64,000 bases of DNA from Leptodactylus fallax (GCA_947044405.1 CAMRHE010000648.1:1-64000); one strand, 5' to 3'; shown: positions 11,401 to 26,740, counted from the first letter of the stretch. Translations and numbers: made by a program. The notes: generated by a model from the sequence alone, not told the origin.

Positions 11401-14400
11401 TGTTATAAAGAGTGATCAGCTTAACAGCAATTACTTGCAAAGTCAATATTTGCCTAGAAAATGAACTTTATCCCCCAAAACACATTTCAACATCATTGCA
11501 GCCCTGCCTTAAAAGGACCACCTAACATCGTTTCAGTGATTGCTCCATTAACACAGGTGTGGGTGTTGATGAGGACAGGGCTGGAGATCAATCTGTCATG
11601 ATTAAGTAAGAATGACACCACTGGACACTTTAAAAGGAGGCTGGTGCTTGCCATCATTGTTTCTCTTCTGTTAACCATGGCTATCTCTAAAGAAACACGT
11701 GCAGTCATCATTGCACTGCACAAAAATGGCCTAACTGGGAAGAGTATTGCAGCTAGAAAGATTGCACCTCAGTCAACAATCTATGGCATCATCAAGAACT
11801 TCAAGGAGAGAGGTTCCATTGGTGCCAAAAAGGCTCCAGGGCGCCCAAGAAAGACCAGCAAGCGGCAGGACCGTCTCTTAAAAGTGTTTCAGCTGCGGGA
11901 TCGGGCTACCAGCAGTGCAGAGCTTGCTGAGGAATGGCAGCAGGCAGGTGTGAGTGCATCTGCACGCACTGTGAGGCGGAGACTCTTGGAGCAAGGCCTG
12001 GTCTCAAGGAGGGCAGCAAAGAAGCCACTTCTCTCCAGAAAAAAACATCAGGGACAGACTGATATTCTGCAAAAGGTACAGGGAGTGGACTGCTGAGGAC
12101 TGGGGTAAAGTCATTTTCTCTGATGAATCCCCTTTTCGATTGTTTGGAACATCTGGAAAACAGCTTATTCGGAGAAGAGGTGAGCGCTACCACCAGTCTT
12201 GTCTCATGCCAACTGTAAAGCATCCTGAAACCATTCATGTGTGGGATTGCTTCTCAGCCAAGGGAATCGGCTCTCTCACAGTCTTGCCTAAAAACACAGC
12301 CATGAATAAAGAATGGTACCAGAATGTCCTCCAAGAGCAACTTCTCCCAACCGTCCAAGAGCAGTTTGGCACTCAACAATGCCTTTTCCAGCATGATGGA
12401 GCACCTTGCCATAAAGCAAAGGTGATAACTAAATGGCTCAGGGAACAAAACATAGAGATTTTGGGTCCATGGCCTGGAAACTCCCCAGATCTTAATCCCA
12501 TTGAGAACTTGTGGTCAATCATCAAGAGACGGGTGGACAAACAAAAACCAACAAATTCAGACAAAATTAAAGCATTGATTCTGCAAGAATGGACTGCTAT
12601 CAGTCAGGATTTGGTCCAGAAGTTGATTGAGAGCATGCCAGGGAGAATTGCAGAGGTCCTGAAGAAGAAGGGTCAACACTGCAAATATTGACTTGCTGCA
12701 TTAACTCATTCTAACTGTCAATATAAGCTTCTGTTACTCATAATATGAATGCAATTCTATTTCTGTATGTGATAAAAACATCTGACAAACACACATAAAA
12801 ACCAGAGGGCAGCAGATCATGTGAAAATATAATATTTGTGTCATTCTCAAAACTTTTGGCCATGACTGTAGAACCTCAAGTGTGGAAACCCAACCAGAGA
12901 TTTTTGGGCTTGGTTAAATGGTCAGAACTGGCATGGGTAATTCCAGACCATAACACATTCTTTTATTGCATTAGTTGTAATAGTCTGTTTAGCCTGTTAT
13001 TGTATGGTAATATTCAGCATGATATGGGCATTTTTTTCTTCAAGTGTTACTTACAGGTTATTATGGAGGGGACGTTCTGTACTCATGGATGGTTTTTCTT
13101 TCTAGGTTACTGAGGAGCTTCTGAAAGAAAGAGACAAACAGGCCAAGTGGAACAGTATTCCTCTACTCCTGTGCAAGCTGTATGAAAGCAGCCACCCCAA
13201 CAGTGACTTCTCGCAGTGCCAGCCTATACTGAAGGTACAGACATTACTGCCTTCATTGCATGGAGTTTACACTGTAATAAACCTCCCTCTAGTCACACTC
13301 ATAAAAGCCGATGTCTGAGGCGTTACTGTGCACCACTAAACGTGACCTACCATGATAGGTTTATCTTGTATTTTATAATATGTTACATAGGAATACTCTT
13401 TAAATATAAAGCATAGGTCTAAGGGGCACCTATCATAAAACGTTTGAGTACTGAGACCCCCACTGAGGTCAGACACTCCACCGAGAGCTGTGACCCTTTG
13501 GCTTTGCTTTCTTTAGAGAACTGAATGTACGAGCAGGTATACTTTGTGTGGATCCGTACATCATTCACTTGGAGAGGCAATCGCAGATGAAGAGGCACAA
13601 TTCTAAGCTAAGCAGGCAGGAGTGGTCTCAGCACCTTGACTCCCACTGATAGAAACCGTTCACATGTTATAGTGACATGTCAGAAGTTTTAAGTACTTGC
13701 ACTTGCTGCTTTAATTCACATTGCCACTATATAGCCTAGCTGATCTATTTAGAGGCACTCAGGAATTAACCAGAACTTTAATACCTGCATAAGGAATGTA
13801 GCTTTGTGAAAGGTATTCCATATGTGGATATAGATTCGTATCAATGGGTACCAGAAAGTTTCTTTGTTTTTATGTAGTTCTGTGTCCAAAGCTAGAATTT
13901 CCATCCAAAAAGGATGTGTTGCCACAGTATGGTACCCTATTATCATGACTTGTCTAACTATTGGTGCAGATGAGGACAGATTACGGCTAAGGCGGCAGCC
14001 CCGCTTTCGCTGCTGACTGACTTGCTGCAAAGTATAGTAGCAGTGTAGTGGATGGGATTTAAAGGGGTTGTTTGGGATAAATGGAAATCCCTCCTACTTT
14101 GTAAATAACATAATTAATCAAAAATGTATATTTACCCATTACACATTTTCTGATCATCTGGTGACCATCCGTTTCCCCATTTCCGGAAACAGATTGTCAC
14201 TATTACCCCCCAATCTAGTCCATCATACTTACCATCCAGGCTTCTTCCTGTGAGACGGCTCCTCCTTTTCTGACTGCTGCTGCTTCTCCCAGCGCTGCTC
14301 TGTGCACTGTTGACCATGTAGTCAGTTGTATGATACAGTTGTGCAGTAATGTGAGTTTTTTTTTTTTTTGTTTTTCTTTCAGGAAATTTCACCTTTGCTT

Positions 14401-15145
14401 TCTATGGAAGCGATGGCGATTGTGACCGATGATAAGAAGTCTGGTCCTGAGCTCCTTTTTCCAAACACGTACACCTTTGATTTGTTTGGCGGAGTGGATG
14501 TAAGTTGTCTTTTTCTGAAATGTCTATAATCAGAATTGCTTTGGTTATATATTGGGTGTTTGCTGAGTATAGTGCTCTTTGTATATGTTATATTCTATAC
14601 TGTGCTCATATATTGCGCTTTATTTTATTTAGCAGATACAGAAAACACTGCCGTTAAAATAAATCTCTGCAACATAGAGATTGTCACTAGTTACTGTTTG
14701 TAGAAATTCTTACTTTCTGGATTTAGGCCAGAGCTGGTGTGTTTATGGATTAAATGTAATCGGTGAATATGGTTACATGCGTCATCCTCTAGCACAGTGG
14801 TTCTCAACCTTTCTAATGCCGTGACCCCGCAATACAGTTCCTCATATTGCGGTGACCCCGGACCATAAAACACACCTAGGTTTTAGAGGAGGAAAATAGG
14901 GAAAAAATATTTTAAAACAAAAAAATGTGGTAAAATGTCTAATATATGGAAGTTGTAGTTTTGCAACAGCTGCAAGGTCACATTGACAGGTGTCCCTGCA
15001 GCTGTACGGGGAGGAATAGGGCGTCTTTTTTTTTGCAGGGCCAGATGTACTTTTTAGTTATGCCATTTTGGGGAATGTCTATTGTTTTGATCACTTTTTA
15101 TTCAAATCAGAGGCGAAACAGCAAAAAATATGGCGGTTCGGCACT

Positions 15146-15183
<38 letters not shown>

Positions 15184-18100
15184 CCCGCTCTGATGTTCCC
15201 CCTATAAGAAAAATATTTTTATAAGGTTGTATACCGGGCATTTTCGGACACAGGGATAGCTAATGTGTATGTGTTTCACAGTAATTTTGTACTTTTATAT
15301 GTATTCTAGGGAAAGTGGGTGAGTTAGAACTTTTTATTTTATTTTTTTACTATTTTATTAGCCCCCCTCCCTTCATGGGGCTTGAACCTGCAATCGTTTG
15401 ATTGCAAGTTCCATAGACTGCAATACAAGTGTATTGCAGTCTATGGGAGATTCTGGTATCCCAGTGACAGGCCTGGGAGCCTTCATTAGGCTCCAGGCTG
15501 TCACCGGAACAGGTCGACTCCCGCGATCTCGCCGCGCGGGGAGTCGACCTGCAACTTAACAGGTGTGGGGACCGGGGGCAGTTTTTACAGCCCGGGGGGG
15601 GGGGGGGTTGCTCACAGATACAGTAGTAATGCCCGCGGTCAGACTCTGATCGCGGGCATTAGCTCCGGGACTCCGCTGTGAAGCGGAGGCCCAGTTGCTA
15701 TGGTGACCGCTCTGCAGCAGAGCGGCCGCCATCATTGTAACAGATGCCGGGAGCTACACAGCGCGGGGCACCCTCTCAGGGCTGGACCCGCAGCATCGCT
15801 CCACTGGTCTGAAAGTGCGCACAGGCATTGTTTGGAACGCACATCCATAACGACGTGCGTTCCAGCTGAATAGCGCGACTTCTCAGCGGCTAAAGCCATC
15901 GGAAATATGTATTTTCCGATGGCTTTAGGCGACCCCTGTGTTTTGGTCATTCGACCCCCGCCGGGGTCGCGACCCACAGGTTGAGAACCGCTGCTCTAGC
16001 AAGTTGCTAAAATGCAAGAGTTAATATTTGCAGCTCTATGGCTGGCATGCATGGCATTAATTGCCAAGTTTTTGCACAAAAAATTGACTTTTTTTTTTTT
16101 TTTTACTTCTGTGCCACCCTCTTTCTCAAAAAGCCCCGTCACCTGCACACCCCCTATTAGCCCCGCCAGGTTTATTATCCTTTACATCAGATATGTGGTG
16201 TAAATGACTTGGGAAATGTGCTTCAGTTATGAGCAATTCCTAGCAGAGGGTGCACGCCATTTATGAGGAGGCATGTGCCTCGTCACTCAGGGGCAATGAA
16301 AACTGGTATTGATGATGTCAGTCTTAATAAAACTGCCCCGTGTGTATTTCTGACCACCTACTAATTTGTGTTATAAGCAGCAACAGAAGTGCACAAACAT
16401 CAGATCGTCCAATGTGTTCCAAGAACTTTCTAGTGTGTGTGTGTGTGTGTGTAATATGCACTCCACTTCTGTAACTATTCTGGATGATCATACTGTGTCC
16501 AATGCACATTAAATCAAAGGAACCTGCCAACCTAAGTGGATGGGTGGGGGGGGCTCTGGCTCTCCTCCCAAAAGATGATGGTGGAATGAAGGATTGGGTG
16601 TGTCAAATTTCACTGATCCTTTTGTTTGTAGGAGAGAAGATATCAAATAACTTCCTGTTTTCTGTAGGAGATTTCTTTGCAGCAGTCACCTGACTTATCA
16701 GCACACCAGTGATCAGTGATCATGTACCTGTAGATAAGATACAGAATCCTCCAGTAATAGGTGATCTCACTGCTTCTCTACTTCCCTCTCTGTGCAGAGC
16801 ATGCCTAAAACTTCTCCCATAGAAGTCAGTAGGGTCTGCTACAGACCATTGTCTATCTCCCATCTCTAGGAGATGGGAAGTCACAAACTCTATTTATTTT
16901 TATTTTTTTTAAATATAGAGAATATCATGGAAAATGAAAAACATTGCCAATAATTCTTAATTTTTTTTTTTTAATATAAATACTTGATTTAAACATTTAC
17001 CGGCTACACTTTCCCTTTAAGTCATAGCTGAGTTTTGGCTTTCAGGTTGACGGTGCTGTATGCTCTTAGGGTGAATGGAGCATCTCCCTACAAGACTAGT
17101 AGGACAGATCCTATAAGTATCCTCTTACCGAGGCAGGAATTCTGTTTTGCAATATCTAATACAAATACACATTATGAAATATGCAGTGAAATAGTATAAA
17201 GAACAGTAGAGTTAACGCATGTGACTGTATCTACAGAAAGTCACATTTCACATCCTAAACATTTAATCCCTAAAGTTAACGGTCCTGTTTCCTAGCCTTA
17301 CTTTCCCAACAGACTTCTCATATAAGACTCTGACTAAAATTAATAAGGAGGGGGGGAGAGATATACTATCTTCAATATAGGTAGATAAAGGGGTTCTCTA
17401 GGGAGTCTGTCATCACTTGCTTCCGTTGGAACTTTGCTGGCAACAAACCAAGGGTTCCAGGCTGGTTCTGACCATGGGTTACATGATTGATACCAGCATC
17501 TGGGCCACAGGTCGCTCTGTGTCCTCCATCATCCTCTTATCTTTAGTGCTAGTTATCTGTATTTTGGGGGCTGGCACATCATTATAATAAAGCCAGCACC
17601 CATGATGCAAGTAACTAGTGTTGAATGGGGGAGAGGAGACAGAGTGACTTGGGGGCCAGGTTCTGCTTCCGATCACATGACTAGATCAGGAACCAGCCTG
17701 GAACTTTTGGGTTTGTCGCATAAAAAAATACCAGAGGTAGTAAATGATAGATTTCATGGAGAACCACTTGAAAGGGTTGTCTGTCGTCTTATTGACGCGC
17801 TATCCTCAGGATAGATCTTTGGTATCAATCGGTGTGGAGAGCAGGCTGGCATCTGGCACTGCGCCGATCAGCTTTTCTCTGATGGTATTAGAACTACATA
17901 GTGAGCGGAACCAGGTGCAGATGGCTCCTTCCATTGTGTGTTGGCGGTAATGGGAGCTGAGCTGCAGTAACCCAGCATGACCACTATACAATGCATGGAG
18001 CCATCTGCACCTGGAGACTGCTGTAAACTATCTGATATTGATCACCTATCCCAAGGAAATGTCATACCAAAAGGCTCAACCAACCTCCTTTTTAATAGAT

Positions 18101-21100
18101 AACTCCTCTATTCTTCTAACAACTGTTACCTATGGATTTTAGGGGTTTCCCTGTAATGCCTTATGTATCAGATTTAGCACTGTCTTCAATGATGTTATAG
18201 TATAGAGCATGCACTGTCTGTAACTTGCCAGCGTGGAGTCCTCAGAACAGGTTGGCGGTATCTGGCACTATAAAGCAAGTTGTACTGGCCTCGGCCTTAG
18301 GTGTGCGCAGTGCATGTGGCAAATACTGCTGGACGCATCTGAAATCTTTTCTCCAATAGTTTACATGCATTAAATTAACTTCTGTGTGACACACTGCTAA
18401 TATGGACAGCTTTCCATATTTACAATGCTAAAGCCCAGTGGTACAAGGACCATCCCTGTAGCCAATGATGGCTTGGGGTTTACTTGACCATAAGGAACCC
18501 CGTCCCATAGTCTACTGCAGGCATGGCTTATGAGAAGTTGTCCAAACAAGACAACCATGTCACTGAAGATGTACGATCCCCTATGTAATGTCTACATTGG
18601 ATTCCTGGAAGCAGCGCTGGGTAACTGCTGGTATGGCTTCACATAAATAGAAGGATCTTCTGTTTACCAGTGGTTATAAAGCTCTCATTTGTCAGGCCCT
18701 GTAAAGGAAGCCGTGTAGGACTAATATGGATATAATACATTTGCTAACAGTATAACATATCAGTGACTGGTAGGGTGCAAAGGCCTTATTGATGGGTAGT
18801 GCAGATGTAAAAATAAGTCTCCAAAGTATGGGAAGTCATCTTGTGCTTTAGACATTCATTGAGTAACCCTCTGTCTCCCTGCAGCTTCTAGTGGAGATAC
18901 TTATGCGGCCGAGCCTCTTTCCTCCGAAGAAGAAACACAAAAGTGAGTGACTCAATGTAGACAAGCCTGTCATGATGTGGAGATGACCTTAGTGTATGAC
19001 TGCTCCATTTTAGTTGGTTTAACTGCTGTAGAGCTGCCCTGCTTTATAGGTTATATAGTCCTAATAGTGTGTGGTGGTGTGTGGTTTTTTTTTTTGAGAA
19101 GTTTGCTTTCCTTACAGAAGTTGCCCCGCTGTTTGAATAGGGCAGCATTTGCACAACATTTTCGTCAGTCCCGTAGACGTGTATTGGAGTAGCAGTGTAA
19201 CTGATTCTCCGTTCAGATAAGGGGAATGGGAGTGTTGTGGTTTATTGGACAACCTCTTTAAGGGTTTGTTTCACCATGGCAAGCTCTGTCCATGTGCCTT
19301 ATTAAGAGTGTCCCTTTATGTGTGGGGAAATATGTGGTAGCCCATGGCTTCCCCTGGCAGTAATCGGAAAAACAGACTGTCTTCATGAGACAGCCCATTG
19401 AGTGATGTGAGCAGTGGAGAGAGATCTTTCTGTAAGGATCTCCTCTCTTACGCTTGGCTCACATCTGCAAGGACCAGAGGAACGGAAACATGGACTTAGA
19501 AAATGGCAGACTTGAATGGAGCCTGAGGGACCTCACTGACTATAATGGGGACCATTGGGTGCCTTCAGTTACAAAAAAAAAAAAAATTTGCTTGGCATTT
19601 TCATACAGCGATTTGTGATTGATATAATTTTTTTGTTTTCATAGCAAAACTATAATAGAAATAATTTGTGACTTTTCTTTTGCAGTTGGTGATGAGCTAA
19701 TAAAGGATTGCCTGAGCATCCTGTACAACTCCTGCATTTGTGTAAGAAGCCTTTCTTTTCCTGATATTTTATTCATCGTTAAGCAGATATTTTACCATCC
19801 CAAATTTACTCTAGTAAAATAGTAGACCTGGTGGAGAGGTCTTATAGCTTATAGAAATCCCCGACATTAAGTGTCTGCACAATGTCGCCTGATGACTTAG
19901 CCACAGGATAGGTCATCAGTTTCAGATTTCAGGGTCTGACACCAAGATCCCGCTCCGATCTGTTTCGCCCACCTGAAGCCATATGCTAGGTATATGGCCA
20001 GGAAGCAACCCTGTTCCTATTCAGATGAATGGGAGCAGGGCTGCAGTTCCACTTGCCATCACTACTTTGTATACAGCTTCAGGTCTGTACAGTGTAACAA
20101 TGATGCCTGGAACTGCAGCCTCCCTCCCAGTCACTTGTATAGTAGCAGGACTGCTTCCAGCCATATATCTAATATATGGTTCCTGACCGCCAAAGGAGAT
20201 GATTGGTTGGGGTTTGACACCCGGATCCCATCTCAATCTGGTACTGTGGATGTCATCAGTATCAAGTACCTTCAGATCCTGGACAACCCCTTTTAATAGC
20301 AGTTTGAGGAAGGAAAATCCTTGCCTCTCATCAGCTATTGAGTCAATTGATCATTAAGTGAATTCTGGATTGTATGGATCTATAAACAGCACAATATTTT
20401 TCCCCATGTGGCAAATACAGATAAAGCACCTAAAAACCACATGTATTTGGCATGTGGCAGAAAACAGCATCATAAAGCCGCAGAAATTCAGACTACATGC
20501 AGTATTGTGCCTCGAAACGAATGTTATATGTATGGTGGTTTCTGTTCCTGAGCTTATAAAGCAGTGCATTATATGGTGCCCTTTGATTAGAATAATCCAC
20601 CGCTCCTATTGCTCTCAATAACCTCAGTACCCATTAGGTCTGGGACACACCTATTAATAGGTGTCAAGATTCTTGTCTCTTCCTTAAAGTAATAATAAAG
20701 CGGTTTTACTTGTTGCACTTGGATTTGCTGGCAATGTCTGAGATCTGTGCTGAGGAATCTATAAGGAGCATTTTCATGATTGTTCTGACGTGTTGAAAAA
20801 AGTCTTGACGCTTTCTGGCGGTCAAAAATTTTGCAGGAAAAGGGACCTAAATGGATGTGAGACTGTAGCTGTAGAGTGACTGGGATATTGAGCTTAACCT
20901 TAGTTTTTACAAACAGGCTTCTTATTGGATTTTACTTTTCAGGGTTGTTAAGACTAGACTAACTCTCATTTTTATTGGGCTTTCATAGACAGAAGGTGTC
21001 ACCAAGCGTTTAGCAGAACGGAATGACTTTGTGCTTTTCCTGTTCACACTCATGACAAACAAGAAGACCTTCCTACAAACAGCAACTCTCATAGAAGACA

Positions 21101-24100
21101 TCTTGGGAGTTAAAAAGGTACTGTTAAAAGACAGTTGTGGGTGACTTTTGAGGCCAAACACAGAGCTACCTCTGACTACCTACTGAATGTTTACATGTTG
21201 TCTGTAGCAGAGATAAATGTCTTTGTAAGTTTCAGCTGCAACTTGTATTTGTTTCTCAGGAGATGATCCAGCTGGAGGATATACCCAATCTTGGAAGTCT
21301 GGTGTCAAGCTTTGATCAACAGCAGCTGGCAAACTTTTGTAGGATACTCTCAGTCACCATATCCGAGCTGGATACCGGCACTGACGATAAGTACACCCTG
21401 CTCGCGAAAGACGCTCTACAGAAGAAGATCCAGAATCCCTCTAGAGCAGAAACCAACCAAGGTGAACCAAGTGTCATAAGCATGGACATGTGGGGGCCCT
21501 ATTCTGTAAGCCAATGCTGCTGCATATAGTAGGAGACTCAAAGGTGGCTATGGAAGTGAGCAATTCAAGCTATTTTCACCTAACAGACTTGTTCAGATGT
21601 GTGCTTTCTATGATCTGTGCATTCACTTCTTTTTCATGGATAGGACCCGATTTACCCATTGAAGGCACAATCCATGAAAAAATATCCCATACAGAATGTA
21701 GATCCAGCCGTGAAAAAACATCTGAGATCTGCTTGTCATGTGAATATAGCAAAGTCTATGGTAAAAAAAAAAAAAAAAAAAAAAAGTAACCCCTGATAGA
21801 CGTGAATGCACTCCATATTGTGTCCTTTTGTATGCAATCCTGATGACTTACAGAACAAAGCTATGTGATATATCCTGTGAATGTCTAAAATGGGAATCTA
21901 TTCATGGAAAGTGTTCTTTTGAACTGCAAAAGAATATGGCTAGTAGATTATGCTATAAATTGATACCTATTATTTCTGTACTTAATCCACAGCCACACTT
22001 CTGAACATCCCAGGGTTTATTGAAAGATTATGCAAACTTGCCACCCGGAAAGTGTCTGATTCTACAGGCACAACCACCTTCTTGCAGGAGCTAGAGGAGT
22101 GGTATACGTGGCTGGACAATGCCTTGGTGTTAGATGCCTTGATGCGTGTGGCCCATGAGGAAACCGAGCAGAGTGGCACAGGTAATACTTCATATGGGTT
22201 AGCAGTCAGGTGGTGGTCCATATATGTTGGCTGTGAGGTGATACTTAGCTGTGTTACCTATCTCCTAGAATCCTCTGATGAAACCAGCCTGGCTAATCTT
22301 TCCTCCAGAACTCAGCTGCCACAGTCCATGAAGATCATGCACGAAATCATGTACAAGGTGGAGGTTCTGTATGTCATCTGTGTCCTGCTGATGGGACGGC
22401 AAAGAAATCAGGTCTGTGTGTTACTGGTCTCCATCTCTTTTCATTGTTTATGTAGCATCATCAGTTTTTTATCACCAGGCAGAGTTACTGAGGACTGAAA
22501 GTTATTCTTCTGATAGTGGGCACAAAATGAGTCCTCAGTATGATATTGTACAGATGTGAAACTACAATAAGAGGAAAAAACAGGGAGGTAAAGGTTTCCT
22601 CAGTCCATTTTGCCTTCCTGTTCCTTCCCTTTATTAGGGTCACTGAAGACTACATGCATGTCTGGGTGCTTTTAAAGGATTTATCTGGTTTAGAAACTGG
22701 GGATATCCAAGATCATGGACAAAAAGGACCTGTGTTCAGGGCCTAAATCAATGACCCAGAGTAGAATTTACTTCTTGCTTACTTGGACAGCTCTTGTAGA
22801 TGTCAACTGTGTAATGTTTTATTTCCCCTATAGTAGTGCTATAGGAAGATGTTCCGTAGCTGATCTGTAAGGGTCTGAAGAGTAACGCTCTGTGCTCACC
22901 TTATCACACACAAAGGAATTGCCCACAGGTGCCCACCATTCTCAGAATAAAGGGGTGCAGTACTTGTCAATTCATTAAAATTTTATAGGCGGGGTGCTCC
23001 TGTCTAACAGCTTCATATCACATTTTTAGGATCTAGTAGATCCATTTAACGGATGTGGGTGTTTTTTTTTTTTTTGTTTTTGTTTTTTTTTTTTAAAAGC
23101 TTATGGGCAGTTCATTATTTTAATTTCAATTTTCTTGTTTTTGCTTAAAGGGGTTGTCTAGGAATTGGATCAACCCCTGCGGAGGCCAAAGGAGGTGTAA
23201 AATAAAGCATACTCTCCTGTCCCTGGAGCTCTGTTTGGTCACATGTCTTTGAGCTTTGCAGCCAGATGTCTTGTGCCCCACGTGATTGCCGAGACCAATC
23301 CTTAGCCTCAGTGACCAGTCACAGAGCCAGTGACTTATGGGAGTGATGTCACTGATCCCACTCCAGTGACCACACAACTGTCTAAGAAGGGCTGCTGTGT
23401 GTCTGTGAACAATAAATGGGTGGTAGCACAATAGTGCACTGTTACACTATTATGCCAATTCTGGTTAGTACCATTAATATCCCCACCAAAAGGAAAAAGG
23501 CAAAAAGATGTAAAATAGTTTTATATTCTAACATGCCAGAAAATACATATACTAGACACTGATAGACACCTGACAAATACAGTCCTGGGTATATAAGTAC
23601 ATCCGCGTGTCAGATGAGACAAAAAATGTGTGCTCTGTACAGTACTTAATAGTCTCCAATCACATCATCCTCATAAGACTAACTAAATAACACCATGTAC
23701 TTTAATGCCCATATGAACTTACCTAGAGAACATACTAAAAGATATACAGACCCAAGAGAGGGGTCTCAGTGATTTCCCCCCCCCCCCCCCCCATTAAAGC
23801 AATTGTCTGGCAGGTATACCTTTTTAACAAAATGCTCTTATTGGGTTAAAAAAACAAAAAAAAAATCCCCTTCATGATCCATGATCACTCTACTTCCTGG
23901 TCCATTTTACAACACAGGTAACATCCTCTCAGCCTGACTGCCGCAGGGGTGATCTGCCTTAGACAGTGATTGACTTAGCAGAATTTCCTGGATGTCGAGG
24001 GGGACCGTAAAATAGACTGGTGGGGGGGGACTGGGCAGTGTCAGAACAAGTGGTAGGAGATTGGAAAGGTGAGTACCGTATTTTTCGGACTATAAAACGC

Positions 24101-26699
24101 ACTCCCCTCCCAAATCTGAGAGGAAAATGAGGGTGCGTCTCGTAGTCCGAATGTGGGTCTATGACCAGCCTCAGTAGTAATGTACAGAATCTCCCATAGG
24201 CTGCAATACACTTGTATTGCAGTCTATGGGACTTTCATTCAAATGATTTGCAGGTTCAAGCCCCCTAGGGAGCTAAAAAGTAAAAAAAAAAAAAAAAAAG
24301 TAGAAAATTACTGTGAAACACACTAAGTAGCCCTGTCTCTGAAAATGCCCAGTCTACAGTGAACGTCATAGCAGGGGAAAAAAAAATCAAAAGTGCTGAA
24401 TCGCCGTTTTTTTTTTTTTTTTTTTTTTTTGTTTGCTTTTTCGATGTTTCGCATCTGATTTCAATTAAGTGATAGACATTCCCCAAAAAGGTATACCATG
24501 TATACCTGGCCCCGCAAAAAAGCCCTATGCATTACCATACAGTTGCAGAGCCTCCTGTCATATGGCCTTGCAGCTGTTGCAAAACAACTCCCATATATTA
24601 AATATTTTACAATTTTATGCTTCAAAATTTTTTTTTTCCTATTTTCCTCCTCTAAAACCTAGGTGCGTCGTCTGGTCTGGTGCGTCTTATAGTCCGAAAA
24701 ATACGGTAATTCTTTTATTCTTCACCCACTCTGACAACACCTTTAAGAGCTTGTGGATAAAGAGACAATGTAGTTTGAAGACTATTATTTTGTCTTTAAA
24801 GTTGGTGAATAAGTACAGAGCGCAGCCCTTCAGTAACCATTTAAGTTGCATGAAATTCTTAATTTTTCAGTTTTCCTCTGTTTTGCTTATTTTTGTTTCA
24901 CTGTGTCCTAAAAGGTCCATAAGATGATCGCAGAGTTTAAGTTGATCCCAGGACTTAATAATCTCTTTGACAAGCTGATATGGAGAAAACCTTCTGCGTC
25001 TACTCTCGTTATTCATGGCCATAGCCAGAACTGTGACTGCAGTCCTGTAAGTACTATTACTATAAGGTGTACAAATCTCCTATTCTACTGAAGATAAGAA
25101 TAAAGTGAATTCTTGTGATCGGCTGGGGTCCCTGTGGTCAGACCACCAGTCAGCAAGTTACATTTTCAATAGGTGAAAACTTTAAATAACCAAAATATCC
25201 CTTTAATGTCTTTAAATATATTTACGTAGTTGTGCAGCATTTATCTTTTTCTTTTTTGCATCTCCCTACATTGCTGATTGATCTATATGTCTATCTTTTA
25301 GGATATATCACTGAAGATTCAGTTTCTGAGATTGCTTCAGAGTTTTAGCGATCATCATGAGTAAGTGAAGTGAACTACATGACTTTAAGCTGCCCATACA
25401 CATTGCTTGCTACAGGATTATGGACAATCTAATTTGTATAGATCCCAAAAGATCCTACCAGTTTGCTATACATTTTACAATTATTGACATGACCATTTCC
25501 TTCCTTTTCACTGATGTAAGGCTGGGTTCCCATCTGTGTCACAGAAGCCACCCAAAATTGGTGGAGAAAGTCTTGAACAGAGGACTTGGGTCTGCCGTGC
25601 ATAACCGCTGTTTTAGCGGTCCACCTCTTCATCATTCGGGTCCACCGACTGCTCCAAACGATGGATGACCTATTTCAGTTGTTCTGGCAGCCTTCACGTT
25701 GTCTAGCAGTGGACAGGGAGCGTGTGCAGACTTTTCCTATTGAAGTAATAAGTGGATGTTGCAGCCCAATCCACTATATGGTTGGGGGTTCAGGGGAATT
25801 GCAGCACAATTCCTATTATGTAAATAAGAGCAGCCTGCACGCACTTCCTCCACTACTGTAACTTCTAGCATCGGAACAGCTCTGTTTGGGGTTTGGGTGT
25901 GGGACCTCCACAGATCATGTACTGTTGACATATCCTGTGGGTAGGTCATCAGTATGAAAAATCCATTTGGACTTTTAACTTATGCCTGAAAATGACCTAT
26001 AGTTGAAGTCTTTTATGTTAAACTTTTTTGAAATATTTTTGGTGGTGTTAAATTTTCCATCTTATCTATTTTAAGTCTCAAATCTTGCAATTCCAACTCT
26101 TGCCACTAAGCCTAAAATAGCCTTTCACTTCCTGTTTCCTGGAGATAGACTCTATTGCTTTCTAGGCATGCTCTGTCACCTGTACAGAGGTCATTGTGAG
26201 AGGGGAGTAGATAAACTGTTAGCATCACCTGACTGGTGGATTCTGTGTCTTATCTATATATATCTATATATCTATATATCTCTATATCTATATCTATATC
26301 GACAAGGCTAAGTTCACATTTTAGGGTTCTATATAGAGACTTTGCTTTTTCCAGACACAGCTGGGTTATTAGGAATTGCTATCCAGCTTTCTCATGACTG
26401 AAATGACTATTAAACTCTTCTAATCTGATCTGCCATAGGCTCAGAACAACGAGCTTAAAATGTAATGACTGATGCAGACAGCATACATTCTGTCTACATC
26501 TGTGATCATTGGCTTTCATATTAAAAACAAGCTATAGACTTCCTTCTCTCTTCTTTGTTTAATTTTCTAATGGAAAGTCTGCTGAGCTTTAATACTTTCA
26601 GTCCACTTCTCTAATCATGTGACTGGTCATAACAATGGACTTTAGTAGCAGAAATGTGAACTTGGCCTAAGTGAGTTGGCAGCTGCATAGAAATCTCTC

Positions 26700-26740
<41 letters not shown>

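Noticed and set aside
21462..21529. Read-through of TRPC4AP exon 7 to an ORF end at 21529
   Set aside because: A good GT donor (AAG/GTGAAC) follows 21461 and the family sequence continues in exon 8 at 21993.
22182..22268. Retention of the 87-bp TRPC4AP intron 8, which leaves an open frame (22052-22498)
   Set aside because: The intron has normal GT and AG ends, and its translation is unlike the family; it may occur as a minor retained form but is not supported.
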